A stretch of DNA of 64,000 bases, taken from positions 248,001 to 312,000 of the forward strand of contig NZ_JAAVUX010000001.1 of assembly GCF_018449655.1 (NCBI RefSeq). The letters run 5' to 3'. A program made the translations under genes and the position numbers. Shown piece after piece: positions 8,501-18,743 of this stretch (positions are counted from its first letter, which is position 1; the number at the start of each line of letters is the position of its first letter). This DNA is from Pseudomonas sp. dw_358 (GTDB taxonomy: Bacteria; Pseudomonadota; Gammaproteobacteria; Pseudomonadales; Pseudomonadaceae). The notes under the pieces are model-generated. The model saw only the letters and a list, made by a program, of their open reading frames with translations, was not told the DNA's origin and searched no databases.

Positions 8501-8704
8501 ATGCTGCACGCCCAGAACCAGGATCGCCTCTACCTGATCGCCCCCAGCGACGAGCAGGAAGCCCTTATCGACGCCTTGGCGTTCAACGTGCAGGACCGCG
8601 ACTGGGTGGTGTACTGCGCCTTGAGCGGCCACCAGCACAGCGCGTGGCCGGAGCTGGATGTGGCAACGGGGATCAGTTTGCTGGACCTGTATCAAGCAGC
8701 CTGA
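8501..8704 (+). CDS. Conserved small hypothetical protein
   Basis: This 67-residue soluble acidic protein begins at an ATG six bases after GGAG. It has no signal peptide, membrane segment or cysteine cluster, and I do not recognise a family. The composition, with a well-formed hydrophobic pattern (DWVVYCALSG, SLLDLYQAA), and the good ribosome site support real coding. It follows the acyltransferase gene by 72 bases. Confidence 0.6.
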   Translation: MLHAQNQDRLYLIAPSDEQEALIDALAFNVQDRDWVVYCALSGHQHSAWPELDVATGISLLDLYQAA

Positions 8705-8711
8705 GCGGCTA

Positions 8712-8769
8712 CCCCCTTGGGAGCAGCCCTTGGGCGCAACTCCATCGCGGACGAGCCCTGCTCCCACTG
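8712..8769. repeat. REP-like intergenic palindrome
   Basis: The stretch between two genes carries imperfectly paired arms, GGGAGCAG near 8719 and CTGCTCCCA near 8758. Read on the minus strand it contains GGGAGCAGGGCTCGTCCGCGATGG, a variant of a short intergenic repeat common in P. fluorescens genomes. It probably forms a stem-loop behind the YajG-type gene (minus strand) and the small hypothetical gene (plus strand). Confidence 0.5.
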
Positions 8770-8820
8770 AGTGAACGTCATTATCGAGCCCACCCAGCAG
8801 GAGCGCGATGACCGCCGAGG

Positions 8821-9405
8821 TTACTGCTGACCCAGGGTCTGGCCGACCGTGGCATCCTTGAACACCCGCGTCAACGCATCACTCAACACATCACCCACCA
8901 GACGGGTATTGGTGTCCTGATTCGGCGCCATGCCGAAACGCTGATCCAGGGACGCGGCGTAGCGACCGCTGTAGTGTCGGCCACCATTGACCACGTCAGC
9001 GCGGAAGTTGGCGCTGATGGTCGCCTCGGTCACGTACATGCTGTCCTTGGGCGACTGGTATTTGAGGTCGGTCAAGGTCACAGTCAGCTGCGGACCGGCA
9101 CCACCCTGAACCGGGGTGTAACCCAGCAGGCGTACAGCGGCTTCAGTCTGAGCCTGCAATTTTGGCAGCAGATCGCTGCCATTGACGGTAACAGCGCTGG
9201 TCTCGGGATACAGACCGCCACGGGTGCCCAGGCTCTGCGAGGCACGACCGTCGACCACGCGCACGGTCACTTGCTGACCCTGCCCGACAGCCGCGAATTG
9301 CGACGTCAGCCGCGGCTGCGGGCTAAGTTGTTGCGGGCTGTTGGCACAACCGGCCAACGTCAGGCTGGCCACAGCGATCAAACCAAACAACAGGCGTTGC
9401 AACAT
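8821..9405 (-). CDS. YajG-family lipoprotein
   Basis: This 194-residue precursor starts MLQRLLFGLIAVASLTLAGC, a lipoprotein signal with Cys20 as the lipidated residue. The mature part (TSQFAAVGQGQQVTVRVVDGRASQSLGTRGG) matches the YajG family, whose members are outer-membrane lipoproteins of unknown function predicted to have a fold built from two alpha/beta halves. The start at 9405 was chosen over a far upstream Met because only it gives a lipoprotein signal, with a GAGA-type ribosome site upstream. It faces a long gap upstream of mqo. Confidence 0.82.
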   Translation of the reverse strand: MLQRLLFGLIAVASLTLAGCANSPQQLSPQPRLTSQFAAVGQGQQVTVRVVDGRASQSLGTRGGLYPETSAVTVNGSDLLPKLQAQTEAAVRLLGYTPVQGGAGPQLTVTLTDLKYQSPKDSMYVTEATISANFRADVVNGGRHYSGRYAASLDQRFGMAPNQDTNTRLVGDVLSDALTRVFKDATVGQTLGQQ

Positions 9406-10039
9406 GCTCGTCTCTCCAGGGATAGGCAACAGGACCGCAGTATAGCGGTGCAGCCCCCCGGCAAACCAGCAGGCCGAAGCCCTCGGCCAGACCGGCCAGT
9501 CACCGCACACTTTTGTGGCAGGCGCACAAGAAATGTCAGGTAACAGGATCATTTCTCGGCAAATCGTCGTTATAATCTCCCCCCGATTATAAGGACGTCT
9601 CCTGATCGGGCCTCGCACCATCGCAAATGCTTCCATTTGCTCCGGCATTGCCCACAGAGAGTCGCCCACGCAGGGCCAGTCGAAGCGCCATGTCGGGTTT
9701 TCCCGCATCGCCTTTCTCCCTTGCCCCGCAGAGCTGCCATTGCTCGCCCACCGATTCTGGTGACGTGCCCGGCGGCCTTTTTGAGGTCAACGACTCCAAA
9801 AGAGCGTGAAAGAACGGATTTTCCTACTTCACAAGAGTGTGGCGAGCAAATGAACAGTTCTGCATTCCCAATAGCTTTTTCGACGTCCCGAACAGCATCC
9901 ACGGCTGGCACCCCGGTGCATTCAGTCACCCGGGCCTGAAGCTTTTCGCTGGGCAAGACAATCGCGCTCACCGATGGTCGAATGGTGAAAGCGACGCCTT
10001 GCTGTCAATTTGGTGCTGAAGATTTTGGAGACGCGTTAC
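9406..10039. other. Long intergenic region between the YajG-type gene and mqo
   Basis: This 634-base gap holds no gene I can support; the short frames in it lack good starts and family patterns. Two structures stand out. One is an 8-bp inverted repeat with TATAAT in both strands (9570-9592). The other is a perfect hairpin, GCAAATG-CTTC-CATTTGC, at 9623-9640. The mqo ribosome site GGAG lies at 10027-10030. The region may carry a long mqo leader or a small RNA, but there is no strong terminator to define one. Confidence 0.5.
9570..9592. promoter_or_regulatory. TATAAT-containing palindrome (possible overlapping divergent -10 boxes)
   Basis: TTATAATC at 9570-9577 and GATTATAA at 9585-9592 form a perfect 8-bp inverted repeat around seven pyrimidines. 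Each arm contains TATAAT on one strand, so two opposed sigma-70 promoters could start inside the same 20 bases, one towards the YajG-type gene and one towards mqo. No clear -35 boxes are visible, so it may instead be a regulator binding site. Confidence 0.4.
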
Positions 10040-11548
10040 ATGGCGCATAACGAAGCAGTTGATGTAGTGCTGGTCGGAGCGGGCATCATGAGTGCCACCC
10101 TCGCGGTACTGCTCAAGGAACTGGACCCGACGCTTAAAGTGGAAGTGGTCGAGCTGATGGACTCCGGTGCCGCCGAGAGCTCCAACCCATGGAACAACGC
10201 CGGTACCGGCCACGCTGGCCTGTGCGAGCTGAACTACACCCCGCAGGCTGCCGACGGCTCGGTGGACATCAAGAAAGCCGTGCAGATCAACGCCCAGTTC
10301 GAGGTTTCCAAGCAGTTCTGGGCGTACCTGGCGCGCCTCGGTGACTTCGGCCCGGCCAAGGATTTCATCAACCCCATCCCGCACCTGAGCTATGTCGAGG
10401 GTGACAAAGGCATTGCTTTCCTCAAGAAGCGCCATGAGATGCTCTCGCAGCATCACGCCTTTGCCAGCATGGAATACACCGAAGACAAGGCCAAAATGGT
10501 CGAGTGGATGCCGCTGATGATGCCTGGCCGCCCCGCCGATCAGCACATCGCCGCCACCCGCGTACAAGGGGGCACCGACGTCAACTTCGGCGCCTTGACC
10601 AACAAGCTGCTGGCCCATCTGGCCCGCGCGCCGGATGCTCAAGTCAAATATTGCAAGAAGGTCACCGGCCTGAGCCGTCAGGGCAGCGGCTGGCGGGTCA
10701 ACGTCAAGGACGTCAACAACGGTGAAAGCCGTGACATTGACGCCCGCTTCGTCTTCCTCGGCGCCGGCGGCGCGGCGCTGCCGTTGCTGCAGCTGTCCGG
10801 GATCGAGGAAAGCAAAGGCTTCGGCGGCTTCCCGGTCAGCGGCCAGTGGCTGCGCTGTGACAAGCCGGAAGTGGTCGAGCGCCATCAGGCCAAGGTCTAT
10901 AGCCAGGCCGCCGTCGGCTCGCCGCCCATGTCGGTGCCGCACCTGGACACCCGCGTGGTGGACGGCAAGAAGTCCTTGCTGTTCGGGCCTTATGCCGGCT
11001 TCACCACCAAGTTCCTCAAGCACGGTTCGTTCCTCGACCTGCCGATGTCAGTGCGGGCCGGCAACATCGGGCCGATGCTGGCGGTGGCCCGGGACAACAT
11101 GGACCTCACCAAATACCTGGTGAACGAAGTGCGCCAGTCCATGGACCAGCGCCTGGAATCCCTGCGCCGCTTCTACCCCGAAGCCAAGGCCGAGGACTGG
11201 CGCCTTGAAGTGGCCGGCCAGCGCGTGCAGATCATCAAGAAAGACCCGAAGAAAGGCGGGGTGCTGCAATTCGGCACCGAACTGGTTTCGGCCAAGGATG
11301 GCTCGCTGGCGGCCCTGCTGGGTGCCTCGCCGGGCGCCTCGGTGACGGTTTCGATCATGCTGGAGTTGATCGAGCGTTGCTTCCCCGAGCAGACCCGTAC
11401 CACCTGGGCGGCGAAACTCGCGGAAATCTTCCCCGCACGGGAAAAGGCCTTGCAGACCGACGCCGAGCTGTATCGTCGCGTCAGCACCCAGAGCAGCGAA
11501 GCGCTGGACCTGGTGGCCCGGACCGACGGTGCTCAGCACTACGCCTGA
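10040..11548 (+). CDS. mqo: Malate:quinone oxidoreductase
   Basis: This 502-residue peripheral membrane flavoprotein oxidises malate to oxaloacetate and passes electrons to quinone, taking the malate step of the TCA cycle in Pseudomonas. The FAD-binding fingerprint [17 protein letters not shown] lies at residues 9-25. It is followed by the family block [23 protein letters not shown] and the C-terminal [21 protein letters not shown]. The start at 10040 has GGAG nine bases upstream; a longer frame begins before that site. A strong terminator follows the stop codon, so the gene is transcribed alone. Confidence 0.95.
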   Translation: MAHNEAVDVVLVGAGIMSATLAVLLKELDPTLKVEVVELMDSGAAESSNPWNNAGTGHAGLCELNYTPQAADGSVDIKKAVQINAQFEVSKQFWAYLARLGDFGPAKDFINPIPHLSYVEGDKGIAFLKKRHEMLSQHHAFASMEYTEDKAKMVEWMPLMMPGRPADQHIAATRVQGGTDVNFGALTNKLLAHLARAPDAQVKYCKKVTGLSRQGSGWRVNVKDVNNGESRDIDARFVFLGAGGAALPLLQLSGIEESKGFGGFPVSGQWLRCDKPEVVERHQAKVYSQAAVGSPPMSVPHLDTRVVDGKKSLLFGPYAGFTTKFLKHGSFLDLPMSVRAGNIGPMLAVARDNMDLTKYLVNEVRQSMDQRLESLRRFYPEAKAEDWRLEVAGQRVQIIKKDPKKGGVLQFGTELVSAKDGSLAALLGASPGASVTVSIMLELIERCFPEQTRTTWAAKLAEIFPAREKALQTDAELYRRVSTQSSEALDLVARTDGAQHYA

Positions 11549-11564
11549 TCCGCCCGGCATCATG

Positions 11565-11593
11565 AAAAACGCCCCTTTCGGGGCGTTTTTTTT
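11565..11593. terminator. Bidirectional rho-independent terminator after mqo
   Basis: CGCCCC-TTTC-GGGGCG (11570-11585) is preceded by five A and followed by eight T. It ends mqo on the plus strand and can also end the convergent small gene on the minus strand, whose stop codon overlaps its T tract. Confidence 0.9.
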
Positions 11594-11877
11594 CAACGAG
11601 CCTTTTCGATGATCTCGATGTACTCGGGCGCATTGCGCTGATCCTTGATCAGCGCAATGAAATCCTGGCCTTGCTCGTCCTTGCCGTTCAGGTCGAAACC
11701 GGCAGCCTTGAAGAAGCCGACAAAGCGCTCGAAGTCATCGACGCGCAGGCCACGGTAGGCCTTGATCAGTTTGTGCAGCGACGGCGAAGTGGCGTCCACC
11801 GGTTCGAAATCGAGGAACAATTTGATCTGCGCGTCGCCGATCTCGTCACCAATCACCTGCTTCTTGTCTTTACGCAT
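11593..11877 (-). CDS. Conserved hypothetical protein (PA4642-like)
   Basis: This 94-residue soluble protein begins MRKDKKQVIGDEIGDAQIKLF and contains DDFERFVGFFKAAGFDL followed by FIALIKDQRNAPEYIEII. It looks like the PA4642-type protein found between mqo and hpt in pseudomonads. No catalytic motif is visible and the function is unknown. I chose the start at 11877 because upstream codons look like leader sequence and the family begins with this Met; the ribosome site is weak. Confidence 0.72.
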   Translation of the reverse strand: MRKDKKQVIGDEIGDAQIKLFLDFEPVDATSPSLHKLIKAYRGLRVDDFERFVGFFKAAGFDLNGKDEQGQDFIALIKDQRNAPEYIEIIEKAR

Positions 11878-11941
11878 CTGGTTACCAACTCGCTTCGGCC
11901 GTTCACGGGGCGGCAAGTGTAACTCCGCCGCGCCTGCTGGC

Positions 11942-12439
11942 TCAACGCGCGTGTTCGGCGCCGGTGTGAATGTCCGCCCAGATATGACCGTTGGCATAGG
12001 TCAAAAACTGCACGTAGACAGTGTCGTTGCGCAGCAGGTCGATCAGGGTGCGGTATTGGACCAGCGGGTAGTTGAGGGTCAAGGTCCGAGTCGCTTCGTC
12101 ATAGACCGGCTTCTTCAGGCTTTTGCTTTCGCTGTCGAACGTCAGCACCGCCTCGCTGATGGTGGCGCCCTTGTTCAAGGATTTACCCTTGAGGCGCACC
12201 GACAACGGCGCGGTGACTGGAATCGGTTGCTGGTCGGATTGACGCTGGTTGCCCACCACGACGGTGAACTCGGTGACCTGCAACAACTGCTGTTGCTCGG
12301 GCTTGTCGCTGCGCAGGTCCAGATCATCGGGCGGCAGGAACTGCCCGTGCATCGGCGCGCTGGCCGCCGGGGCCGGCGCGGCATGGACGTTGAACATCAC
12401 GGTAGACAGCAAGGCGAAAGCGGCAATCTTCAAGCGCAT
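11942..12439 (-). CDS. Conserved secreted hypothetical protein
   Basis: This 165-residue precursor has a clear signal peptide (MRLKIAAFALLSTVMFNVHA, cut before APAP), so the product is probably periplasmic. The mature part is mostly beta-like (TEFTVVVGNQRQSD, PLSVRLKGKSLNKGATISEAVL). I do not recognise a named family. Its place between mqo and hpt matches the conserved PA4640-PA4645 neighbourhood, which supports real coding. It ends 64 bases before the next gene on the same strand. Confidence 0.68.
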   Translation of the reverse strand: MRLKIAAFALLSTVMFNVHAAPAPAASAPMHGQFLPPDDLDLRSDKPEQQQLLQVTEFTVVVGNQRQSDQQPIPVTAPLSVRLKGKSLNKGATISEAVLTFDSESKSLKKPVYDEATRTLTLNYPLVQYRTLIDLLRNDTVYVQFLTYANGHIWADIHTGAEHAR

Positions 12440-12507
12440 GACAGGCTCCGGGCAGGCGGGGGAACACTGTACCGCACAATCTTGCGCACTGAAAAAAGGT
12501 GAGCGGT

Positions 12508-13065
12508 CTACAGCCCCTTTACCGCATAGATCCCCGCCGCGTTGCGCCAGTAACCCTTGTAATCCATCCCGTAGCCGAACACGTAGCGGTCCTCGCAGGA
12601 CAAACCGGTGTAAGTCGCCTTCAACCCCGGCACGGCCTTGCGGTCATGGTCCTTGTCCACCAGCACCGCCGTATGCACCGCGCTGGCACCCGCGTGCTTG
12701 CAGAAATCGATGATGGCGCTGAGGGTGTTCCCTTCGTCGAGGATGTCGTCGATGATCAGCACATCGCGGTCTATGAACGACACTTCCGGCTTGGCTTTCC
12801 AGAACAGATCGCCGCCGCTGGTCGTGTTGCGGTAGCGAGTAGCGTGCAGGTAGGACGCCTCCAGCGGGAAGTCCAGGTGGGTCAGAAGCTTCCCGGAAAA
12901 GATAAGGCCGCCGTTCATCACGCAGAACACCACCGGATTGCGGTCGGCGAGATCGGCGTTGATTTGCGCGCCGACACGGGCGATGGCGGCCTCGACAGTG
13001 GCTTCAGGGTGCAGGCAATCGGCTTCGCGCATCACTTGGCGGATGTGTTCGAGATCAGCGGACAT
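12508..13065 (-). CDS. hpt: Hypoxanthine(-guanine) phosphoribosyltransferase
   Basis: This 185-residue cytoplasmic enzyme salvages hypoxanthine (and often guanine) by transfer of phosphoribose from PRPP, giving IMP or GMP. The PRPP loop is VLIIDDILDEGNTL. The flexible-loop region around LHATRYRNTTSGGD and the C-terminal GYGMDYKGYWRN base-binding segment fit the family. The start at 13065 follows GGAG; an upstream Met lacks a ribosome site. It is divergent from upp-uraA, so purine and pyrimidine salvage genes lie side by side. Confidence 0.92.
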   Translation of the reverse strand: MSADLEHIRQVMREADCLHPEATVEAAIARVGAQINADLADRNPVVFCVMNGGLIFSGKLLTHLDFPLEASYLHATRYRNTTSGGDLFWKAKPEVSFIDRDVLIIDDILDEGNTLSAIIDFCKHAGASAVHTAVLVDKDHDRKAVPGLKATYTGLSCEDRYVFGYGMDYKGYWRNAAGIYAVKGL

Positions 13066-13211
13066 GGCGCTCTCCGGAGGGGTCGGTCGGGGAAAAGCGG
13101 GCAAAGGTACGCATCTGCCCACGACAGTTCAAGCATTTGTGGACTAACGTGCTAAATGTTGACCGAATGGATTAATCTAGCTCGTTTTTTTGCCGCCAGG
13201 AGCCCAATGCC

Positions 13212-13850
13212 ATGCCCATCCGTGAGATCCGTCACCCGCTGATTCGCCACAAGCTCGGCCTGATGCGCCGCGCCGACATCAGCACGAAAAACTTCCGCGA
13301 GCTCGCGCAGGAAGTGGGTGCCTTGCTGACCTATGAGGCCACCAAGGACCTGCCGCTGGAAAACTACGAGATTGAAGGGTGGTGCGGCCCGGTACAGGTC
13401 GAGAAAATCGCTGGCAAGAAGATCACGGTGGTGCCGATTCTGCGCGCCGGCATTGGCATGCTCGAAGGCGTCCTCAGCCTGATCCCCGGGGCCAAGGTCA
13501 GCGCCGTGGGCGTCGCCCGCAACGAGCAGACCCTGGAAGCCCACACCTACCTGGAAAAGCTGGTACTGGGCATCGACGAGCGGCTGGCCATGATCATCGA
13601 CCCGATGCTGGCCACCGGCGGCTCCATGGTCGCCACCATCGACCTGCTGAAAAAAGCTGGCTGCAAGGACATTCGCGCCATGGTTCTGGTGGCTGCGCCA
13701 GAAGGCATCGCGGCGGTGGAAACAGCCCACCCCGACGTGCAGATCTACACGGCCTCCATCGATGAACGCTTGAACGAGCATGGCTACATCATCCCCGGCC
13801 TGGGCGATGCCGGCGACAAGATCTTCGGCACCAAGCAGAAGGACGCTTGA
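13212..13850 (+). CDS. upp: Uracil phosphoribosyltransferase
   Basis: This 212-residue enzyme makes UMP from uracil and PRPP. It begins [20 protein letters not shown], a well-conserved Upp start, and carries the PRPP loop [16 protein letters not shown] and the uracil-binding C-terminal [23 protein letters not shown] lies upstream. The uracil permease gene follows after two bases, so uptake and first conversion of uracil are encoded together. Confidence 0.96.
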   Translation: MPIREIRHPLIRHKLGLMRRADISTKNFRELAQEVGALLTYEATKDLPLENYEIEGWCGPVQVEKIAGKKITVVPILRAGIGMLEGVLSLIPGAKVSAVGVARNEQTLEAHTYLEKLVLGIDERLAMIIDPMLATGGSMVATIDLLKKAGCKDIRAMVLVAAPEGIAAVETAHPDVQIYTASIDERLNEHGYIIPGLGDAGDKIFGTKQKDA

Positions 13851-13852
13851 GC

Positions 13853-15115
13853 ATGGCCGACGAGTTCAACGATCCGCTGTGGCGCCAGGTACTGTCCGGC
13901 GCACAGATGCTGTTCGTGGCGTTCGGTGCCCTGGTACTGATGCCGTTGATCACCGGCCTTGACCCCAACGTCGCCCTGTTCACGGCCGGGTTGGGCACTC
14001 TGCTGTTTCAACTGGTCACCGGACGCCAGGTGCCGGTATTCCTGGCGTCGAGCTTCGCCTTCATCACCCCGATCATTCTCGCCAAAGGCCAGTTCGGCCT
14101 GGCCGAGACCATGGGCGGGGTGATGGCTGCCGGCTTCGTCTACACCTTCATGGGCCTGGCCGTGAAGCTCAAGGGCCCTGGCTTCATCGACCGCCTGTTG
14201 CCACCCGTGGTGATCGGCCCGGTGGTGATCTCCATCGGCCTGGCCATGGCCCCCATCGCCGCCAACATGGCCATGGGCAAGGCCGGCGACGGCACCGAGC
14301 TGATCCCTTACCGCACCGCGATGTTCATCTCCATGCCCGCACTGCTGACCACCATTGTGGTGGCGGTATTCGGCAAGGGCATCTTTCGCCTGGTGCCGAT
14401 CATCTCTGGCGTGCTGGTGGGCTTTGCCCTGTCGTTCTGGTTCGGCGTGGTCGATGTGGCGAAAATCGCCGCCGCGCCTTGGCTGGCCCTGCCCCACTTC
14501 ACCGCACCGGCGTTCAACTGGCAGGCGATCCTGTTCATTGTGCCGGTTGCGTTGGCACCGGCCATCGAGCACATCGGCGGCGTTATCGCCGTCGGCAGTG
14601 TGACCGGCCGTGACTACCTGAAGAAACCCGGCCTGCACCGCACTCTGCTGGGTGACGGCCTGGCCACCACCGCCGCCGGACTGTTCGGCGGCCCGCCCAA
14701 CACCACCTATGCCGAGGTGACCGGCGCAGTGATGCTGACCAAGGCCTACAACCCGAAGATCATGACCTGGGCGGCGGTGTTTGCCATCAGCCTCGCGTTC
14801 ATCGGCAAGTTTGGCGCGCTGTTGCAGAGCATCCCGGTGCCGGTGATGGGCGGGATTCTGTGCCTGCTGTTCGGCTCGATTGCGGCGGTAGGGTTGAACA
14901 CCTTGATCCGGCACAAGATCGACCTGGGCGAAGCGCGCAACCTTGTGATTGTGTCGGTGACGCTGGTGTTCGGGATCGGTGGCGTGCTGGTGGGCAGTGG
15001 GACTGGGCCGAATGATTTCGGGCTCAAGGGGATTGCGCTGTGCGCGGTGGTGGCGATTGCGTTGAACCTGGTGTTGCCGGGGCATGACAGTTGGAAGAGG
15101 GCTCCACAGGATTGA
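13853..15115 (+). CDS. uraA: Uracil permease (nucleobase:cation symporter-2 family)
   Basis: This 420-residue inner-membrane transporter of the NCS2/UraA family imports uracil with protons. About 12-14 hydrophobic segments are visible. The family segment PVALAPAIEHIGGVIAVGSVTGRDY contains the substrate-binding Glu and His, and FGGPPNTTYAEVTGAV is the second signature. The ATG at 13853 is preferred to the TTG overlapping the upp stop codon. Translation is probably coupled to upp. Confidence 0.94.
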   Translation: MADEFNDPLWRQVLSGAQMLFVAFGALVLMPLITGLDPNVALFTAGLGTLLFQLVTGRQVPVFLASSFAFITPIILAKGQFGLAETMGGVMAAGFVYTFMGLAVKLKGPGFIDRLLPPVVIGPVVISIGLAMAPIAANMAMGKAGDGTELIPYRTAMFISMPALLTTIVVAVFGKGIFRLVPIISGVLVGFALSFWFGVVDVAKIAAAPWLALPHFTAPAFNWQAILFIVPVALAPAIEHIGGVIAVGSVTGRDYLKKPGLHRTLLGDGLATTAAGLFGGPPNTTYAEVTGAVMLTKAYNPKIMTWAAVFAISLAFIGKFGALLQSIPVPVMGGILCLLFGSIAAVGLNTLIRHKIDLGEARNLVIVSVTLVFGIGGVLVGSGTGPNDFGLKGIALCAVVAIALNLVLPGHDSWKRAPQD

Positions 15116-15126
15116 CTGTGCCACAG

Positions 15127-15240
15127 GCTTGTCCGTCGGGCGGCGGACAAGCTCGGATCAGACGTGCAGGCGCGTGATCACCAGGGACTCTCCGAACAAA
15201 TACCGGGTAGGCGAAAATCGCCTGATCACCTGATCCGAGC
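15127..15240. other. Structured gap between convergent uraA and hemH (two stem-loops)
   Basis: A 9-bp hairpin, GCTTGTCCG (15127-15135) with CGGACAAGC (15144-15152), is followed by a larger nested structure. In it GCTCGGATCA (15151-15160) pairs with TGATCCGAGC (15231-15240), and inside CAGGCG (15167-15172) can pair with CGCCTG (15219-15224). The local AGGCG at 15209-15213 competes for the same CGCCT. No T tract follows, so it is not a standard terminator, but it may stop or protect the two convergent messages. Confidence 0.55.
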
Positions 15241-15266
15241 CGCCCATGAGCCCGATGACCGTTGGA

Positions 15267-16295
15267 TCAAGCCTCCACCACTGCCCGCTCGGACAGCACA
15301 TTCAACGCCTGCGCCCATTGCAGGTTGTCGTTCAGGCACGGCACCAGGACCAGTTCCTCGCCCCCCGCCGCGACGAATTGCTCGCGGCCACGGTCGCCGA
15401 TTTCTTCCAGGGTTTCGATGCAGTCCGCCACGAACGCCGGGCACATGACGAGCAAGCGTTTGACGCCTTGTTTGCCCAGTTCGTCCAGACGCGCCTCGGT
15501 GTAGGGTTCGATCCATTTTGCGCGGCCCAGCCGCGACTGGAACGACACCGACCATTTGCCCTCCGGCAGCCCCAGGCTGGCGGCAAACGCAGCCGCCACA
15601 TGGAAGCATTGCGCCCGGTAACAGGTGGCCAGCACCTCGGGCGACGCGTTGCGACAGCAATCAGCGTTTTTCAGGCAGTGATTGCCCGTCGGGTCGAGCT
15701 TGGTAAGGTGGCGCTCGGGCAAGCCGTGGAAGCTCAACAGCAGGTGATCGTAAGGCGCCGCGTCCAGGTGAGGCTGGGCGCTGGCGGCCAACGCCTCGAT
15801 GTACTCCGGCTGATCGTAGAACGGCTTCACGGTGGCGAATTTCACTGCCAGCCTGTGCTCGCGAACCACTCGTCTGGCTTCCTCGATCACAGTCGTCACG
15901 GTGCTGTCAGCGAACTGCGGATAGAGCGGAACCAGGGTGATCATATTCACCCCTTGCCCGGCCAGACGCGTCAGCACCGTCTGCAGCGAAGGCTCACCGT
16001 AGCGCATGGCGATTTCCACCGGACCGTGATTCCACTGCTCGCGCATCACCGTCTGCAAACGCCGGGTCAGCACCACCAGGGGCGAGCCTTCATCCCACCA
16101 GATGGACGCATAGGCGTGTGCCGACTGCTCCGGGCGCTTGACCAGGATCAGCGACACCAGCAGGCGACGCACCGGCCACGGCAGGTCGATGACGTAGGGG
16201 TCCATCAAAAACTGATTGAGGTAACGGCGAACGTCGGCCACATCGGTCGAAGCCGGTGAGCCCAGATTGACCAACAGCAGGGCGTGATCGGTCAT
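15267..16295 (-). CDS. hemH: Ferrochelatase
   Basis: This 342-residue enzyme inserts Fe2+ into protoporphyrin IX as the last step of heme synthesis. It begins [16 protein letters not shown], a standard HemH start, and shows [23 protein letters not shown] with the metal-site His and [17 protein letters not shown] with the conserved Glu. AGGA lies before the ATG at 16295; the longer frame has no ribosome site. It is downstream of the YfcH-type gene on the same strand with a 39-base gap, so the two may be cotranscribed. Confidence 0.94.
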   Translation of the reverse strand: MTDHALLLVNLGSPASTDVADVRRYLNQFLMDPYVIDLPWPVRRLLVSLILVKRPEQSAHAYASIWWDEGSPLVVLTRRLQTVMREQWNHGPVEIAMRYGEPSLQTVLTRLAGQGVNMITLVPLYPQFADSTVTTVIEEARRVVREHRLAVKFATVKPFYDQPEYIEALAASAQPHLDAAPYDHLLLSFHGLPERHLTKLDPTGNHCLKNADCCRNASPEVLATCYRAQCFHVAAAFAASLGLPEGKWSVSFQSRLGRAKWIEPYTEARLDELGKQGVKRLLVMCPAFVADCIETLEEIGDRGREQFVAAGGEELVLVPCLNDNLQWAQALNVLSERAVVEA

Positions 16296-16334
16296 GCGAG
16301 ATCCTATTAGCGGGTTGCACGTCACAAGTAACGC

Positions 16335-17234
16335 TTAAAGCCTGGGCGCCAGATCAGCCAGCGCCGTGGACAAGTCGGTGAAACGAAAAACAAAGCCAGC
16401 CTCCTGCAACCGCGCCGGCCGTGCGCGCTGGCCGCCCAGCAGCAGCCCGGACATTTCCCCCAGCGGGCGCAGCACGAACGCGGGCAAAGGCATGAATGCC
16501 GGGCGATGCAGGACCTGGCCGAATGCGCGAGCAAACTCGCGATTGCGCACAGGCTGCGGCGCGCACGCATTATAAGGACCGCGGGCATCACTGCGGTGCA
16601 AGATAAAATCAATCAGGGCGATTTGGTCGTCGATGTGAATCCACGGCATCCATTGTTGGCCGCTGCCGATGGGGCCACCCAGGCCCAGTTTGAATGGCAG
16701 CTTGAGCTGGGCCAGAAAGCCCCCGTCGCTGGCCAGCACCAGGCCAGTGCGCACGCAGGCCACCCGTATGCCCAGGGACTCGGCACGCAGCGCGGTCTCT
16801 TCCCAGGCACCACACAGGCGGCTGGCGAAATCCTCGTGCACCGGCTGCGAGGCCTCGGTGATTTCCCGCTCCCCGGCGTCGCCATACCAGCCCACCGCCG
16901 AGCCGGAAATCAGCACCTGTGGCCGCAGGGAACGATGTTCCAGCCAGCCCAGGAGGTTTTCCGTGAGGCCGATGCGACTGGCCCACAAGCTCTTGCGGCG
17001 AGCGTCCGTCCAAGGGCGCGCGGCAATCGGCTGACCGGCCAGATTGATCACGGCATCAACGGGTTCGTCGCCCAGTTCGGACAACGTCGCGATGCCCTGC
17101 ACCGTCGTACCGCACAGTCGGGAAACTTCTGCCGGTCGTCGGCTGAGCACCGTCAGTCGATGGCCTTGGGCAAGCCAGTGTTGGCACAGGCGACGGCCTA
17201 TAAGGCCCGTGCCGCCGGTCATCAATAGGTGCAT
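16335..17234 (-). CDS. TIGR01777 family NAD(P)-dependent epimerase (YfcH-like)
   Basis: This 299-residue short-chain dehydrogenase-type protein begins MHLLMTGGTGLIGRRLC, the nucleotide-binding loop. It then shows VDAVINLAGQPIAARPW, LISGSAVGWYGDAGE, and a DUF1731-type C-terminus (LRPLGEMSGLLLGGQRA) typical of YfcH. It has the Ser and Tyr of the extended SDR catalytic group but not an obvious full YxxxK. The substrate is unknown. GAGGAA precedes the start. The divergent flavoprotein gene shares the upstream region. Confidence 0.86.
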   Translation of the reverse strand: MHLLMTGGTGLIGRRLCQHWLAQGHRLTVLSRRPAEVSRLCGTTVQGIATLSELGDEPVDAVINLAGQPIAARPWTDARRKSLWASRIGLTENLLGWLEHRSLRPQVLISGSAVGWYGDAGEREITEASQPVHEDFASRLCGAWEETALRAESLGIRVACVRTGLVLASDGGFLAQLKLPFKLGLGGPIGSGQQWMPWIHIDDQIALIDFILHRSDARGPYNACAPQPVRNREFARAFGQVLHRPAFMPLPAFVLRPLGEMSGLLLGGQRARPARLQEAGFVFRFTDLSTALADLAPRL

Positions 17235-17328
17235 GGCAGGTTCCTCGTGGGGGGCAGGACAGCGCGCGCCGATCTATTTTTAGAGGAGTGAGGCACTTTT
17301 ACCGGGACCTCTTCTCAGATAAAAATAG

Positions 17329-18637
<1,309 letters not shown>

Positions 18638-18654
18638 GTCATCCCCCGGAAGAT

Positions 18655-18696
18655 CTTATACAAGACGATTGACTTGTATAGGTATACACCTATGAT
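18655..18696 (+). promoter_or_regulatory. Sigma-70 promoter with inverted-repeat operator, copy B, before the DUF523-merR-phr unit
   Basis: TTGACT (18669-18674) and TATGAT (18691-18696) form a good promoter with 16-base spacing. CTTATACAAG (18655-18664) and CTTGTATAGG (18673-18682) are perfect inverted half-sites eight bases apart, the second covering the -35 end. A third related element, GGTATACACC (18681-18690), abuts the -10. The same half-sites and spacing recur at 17357-17384. Binding here would block RNA polymerase. The MerR gene two cistrons downstream is the obvious candidate regulator. Confidence 0.7.
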
Positions 18697-18743
18697 GCGA
18701 TCAATGCTCACGTCTCCGAGCCAGCGTTCCGCCTGAGGTATCG

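Noticed and set aside
9570..9971. Open frames of 60-133 codons in the gap before mqo
   Set aside because: They lack ribosome sites and family patterns and overlap one another on both strands.
13784..15124. 446-codon minus-strand frame opposite uraA
   Set aside because: Its product is full of His, Gln and Arg repeats as expected from antisense of a membrane protein; uraA has clear family motifs.
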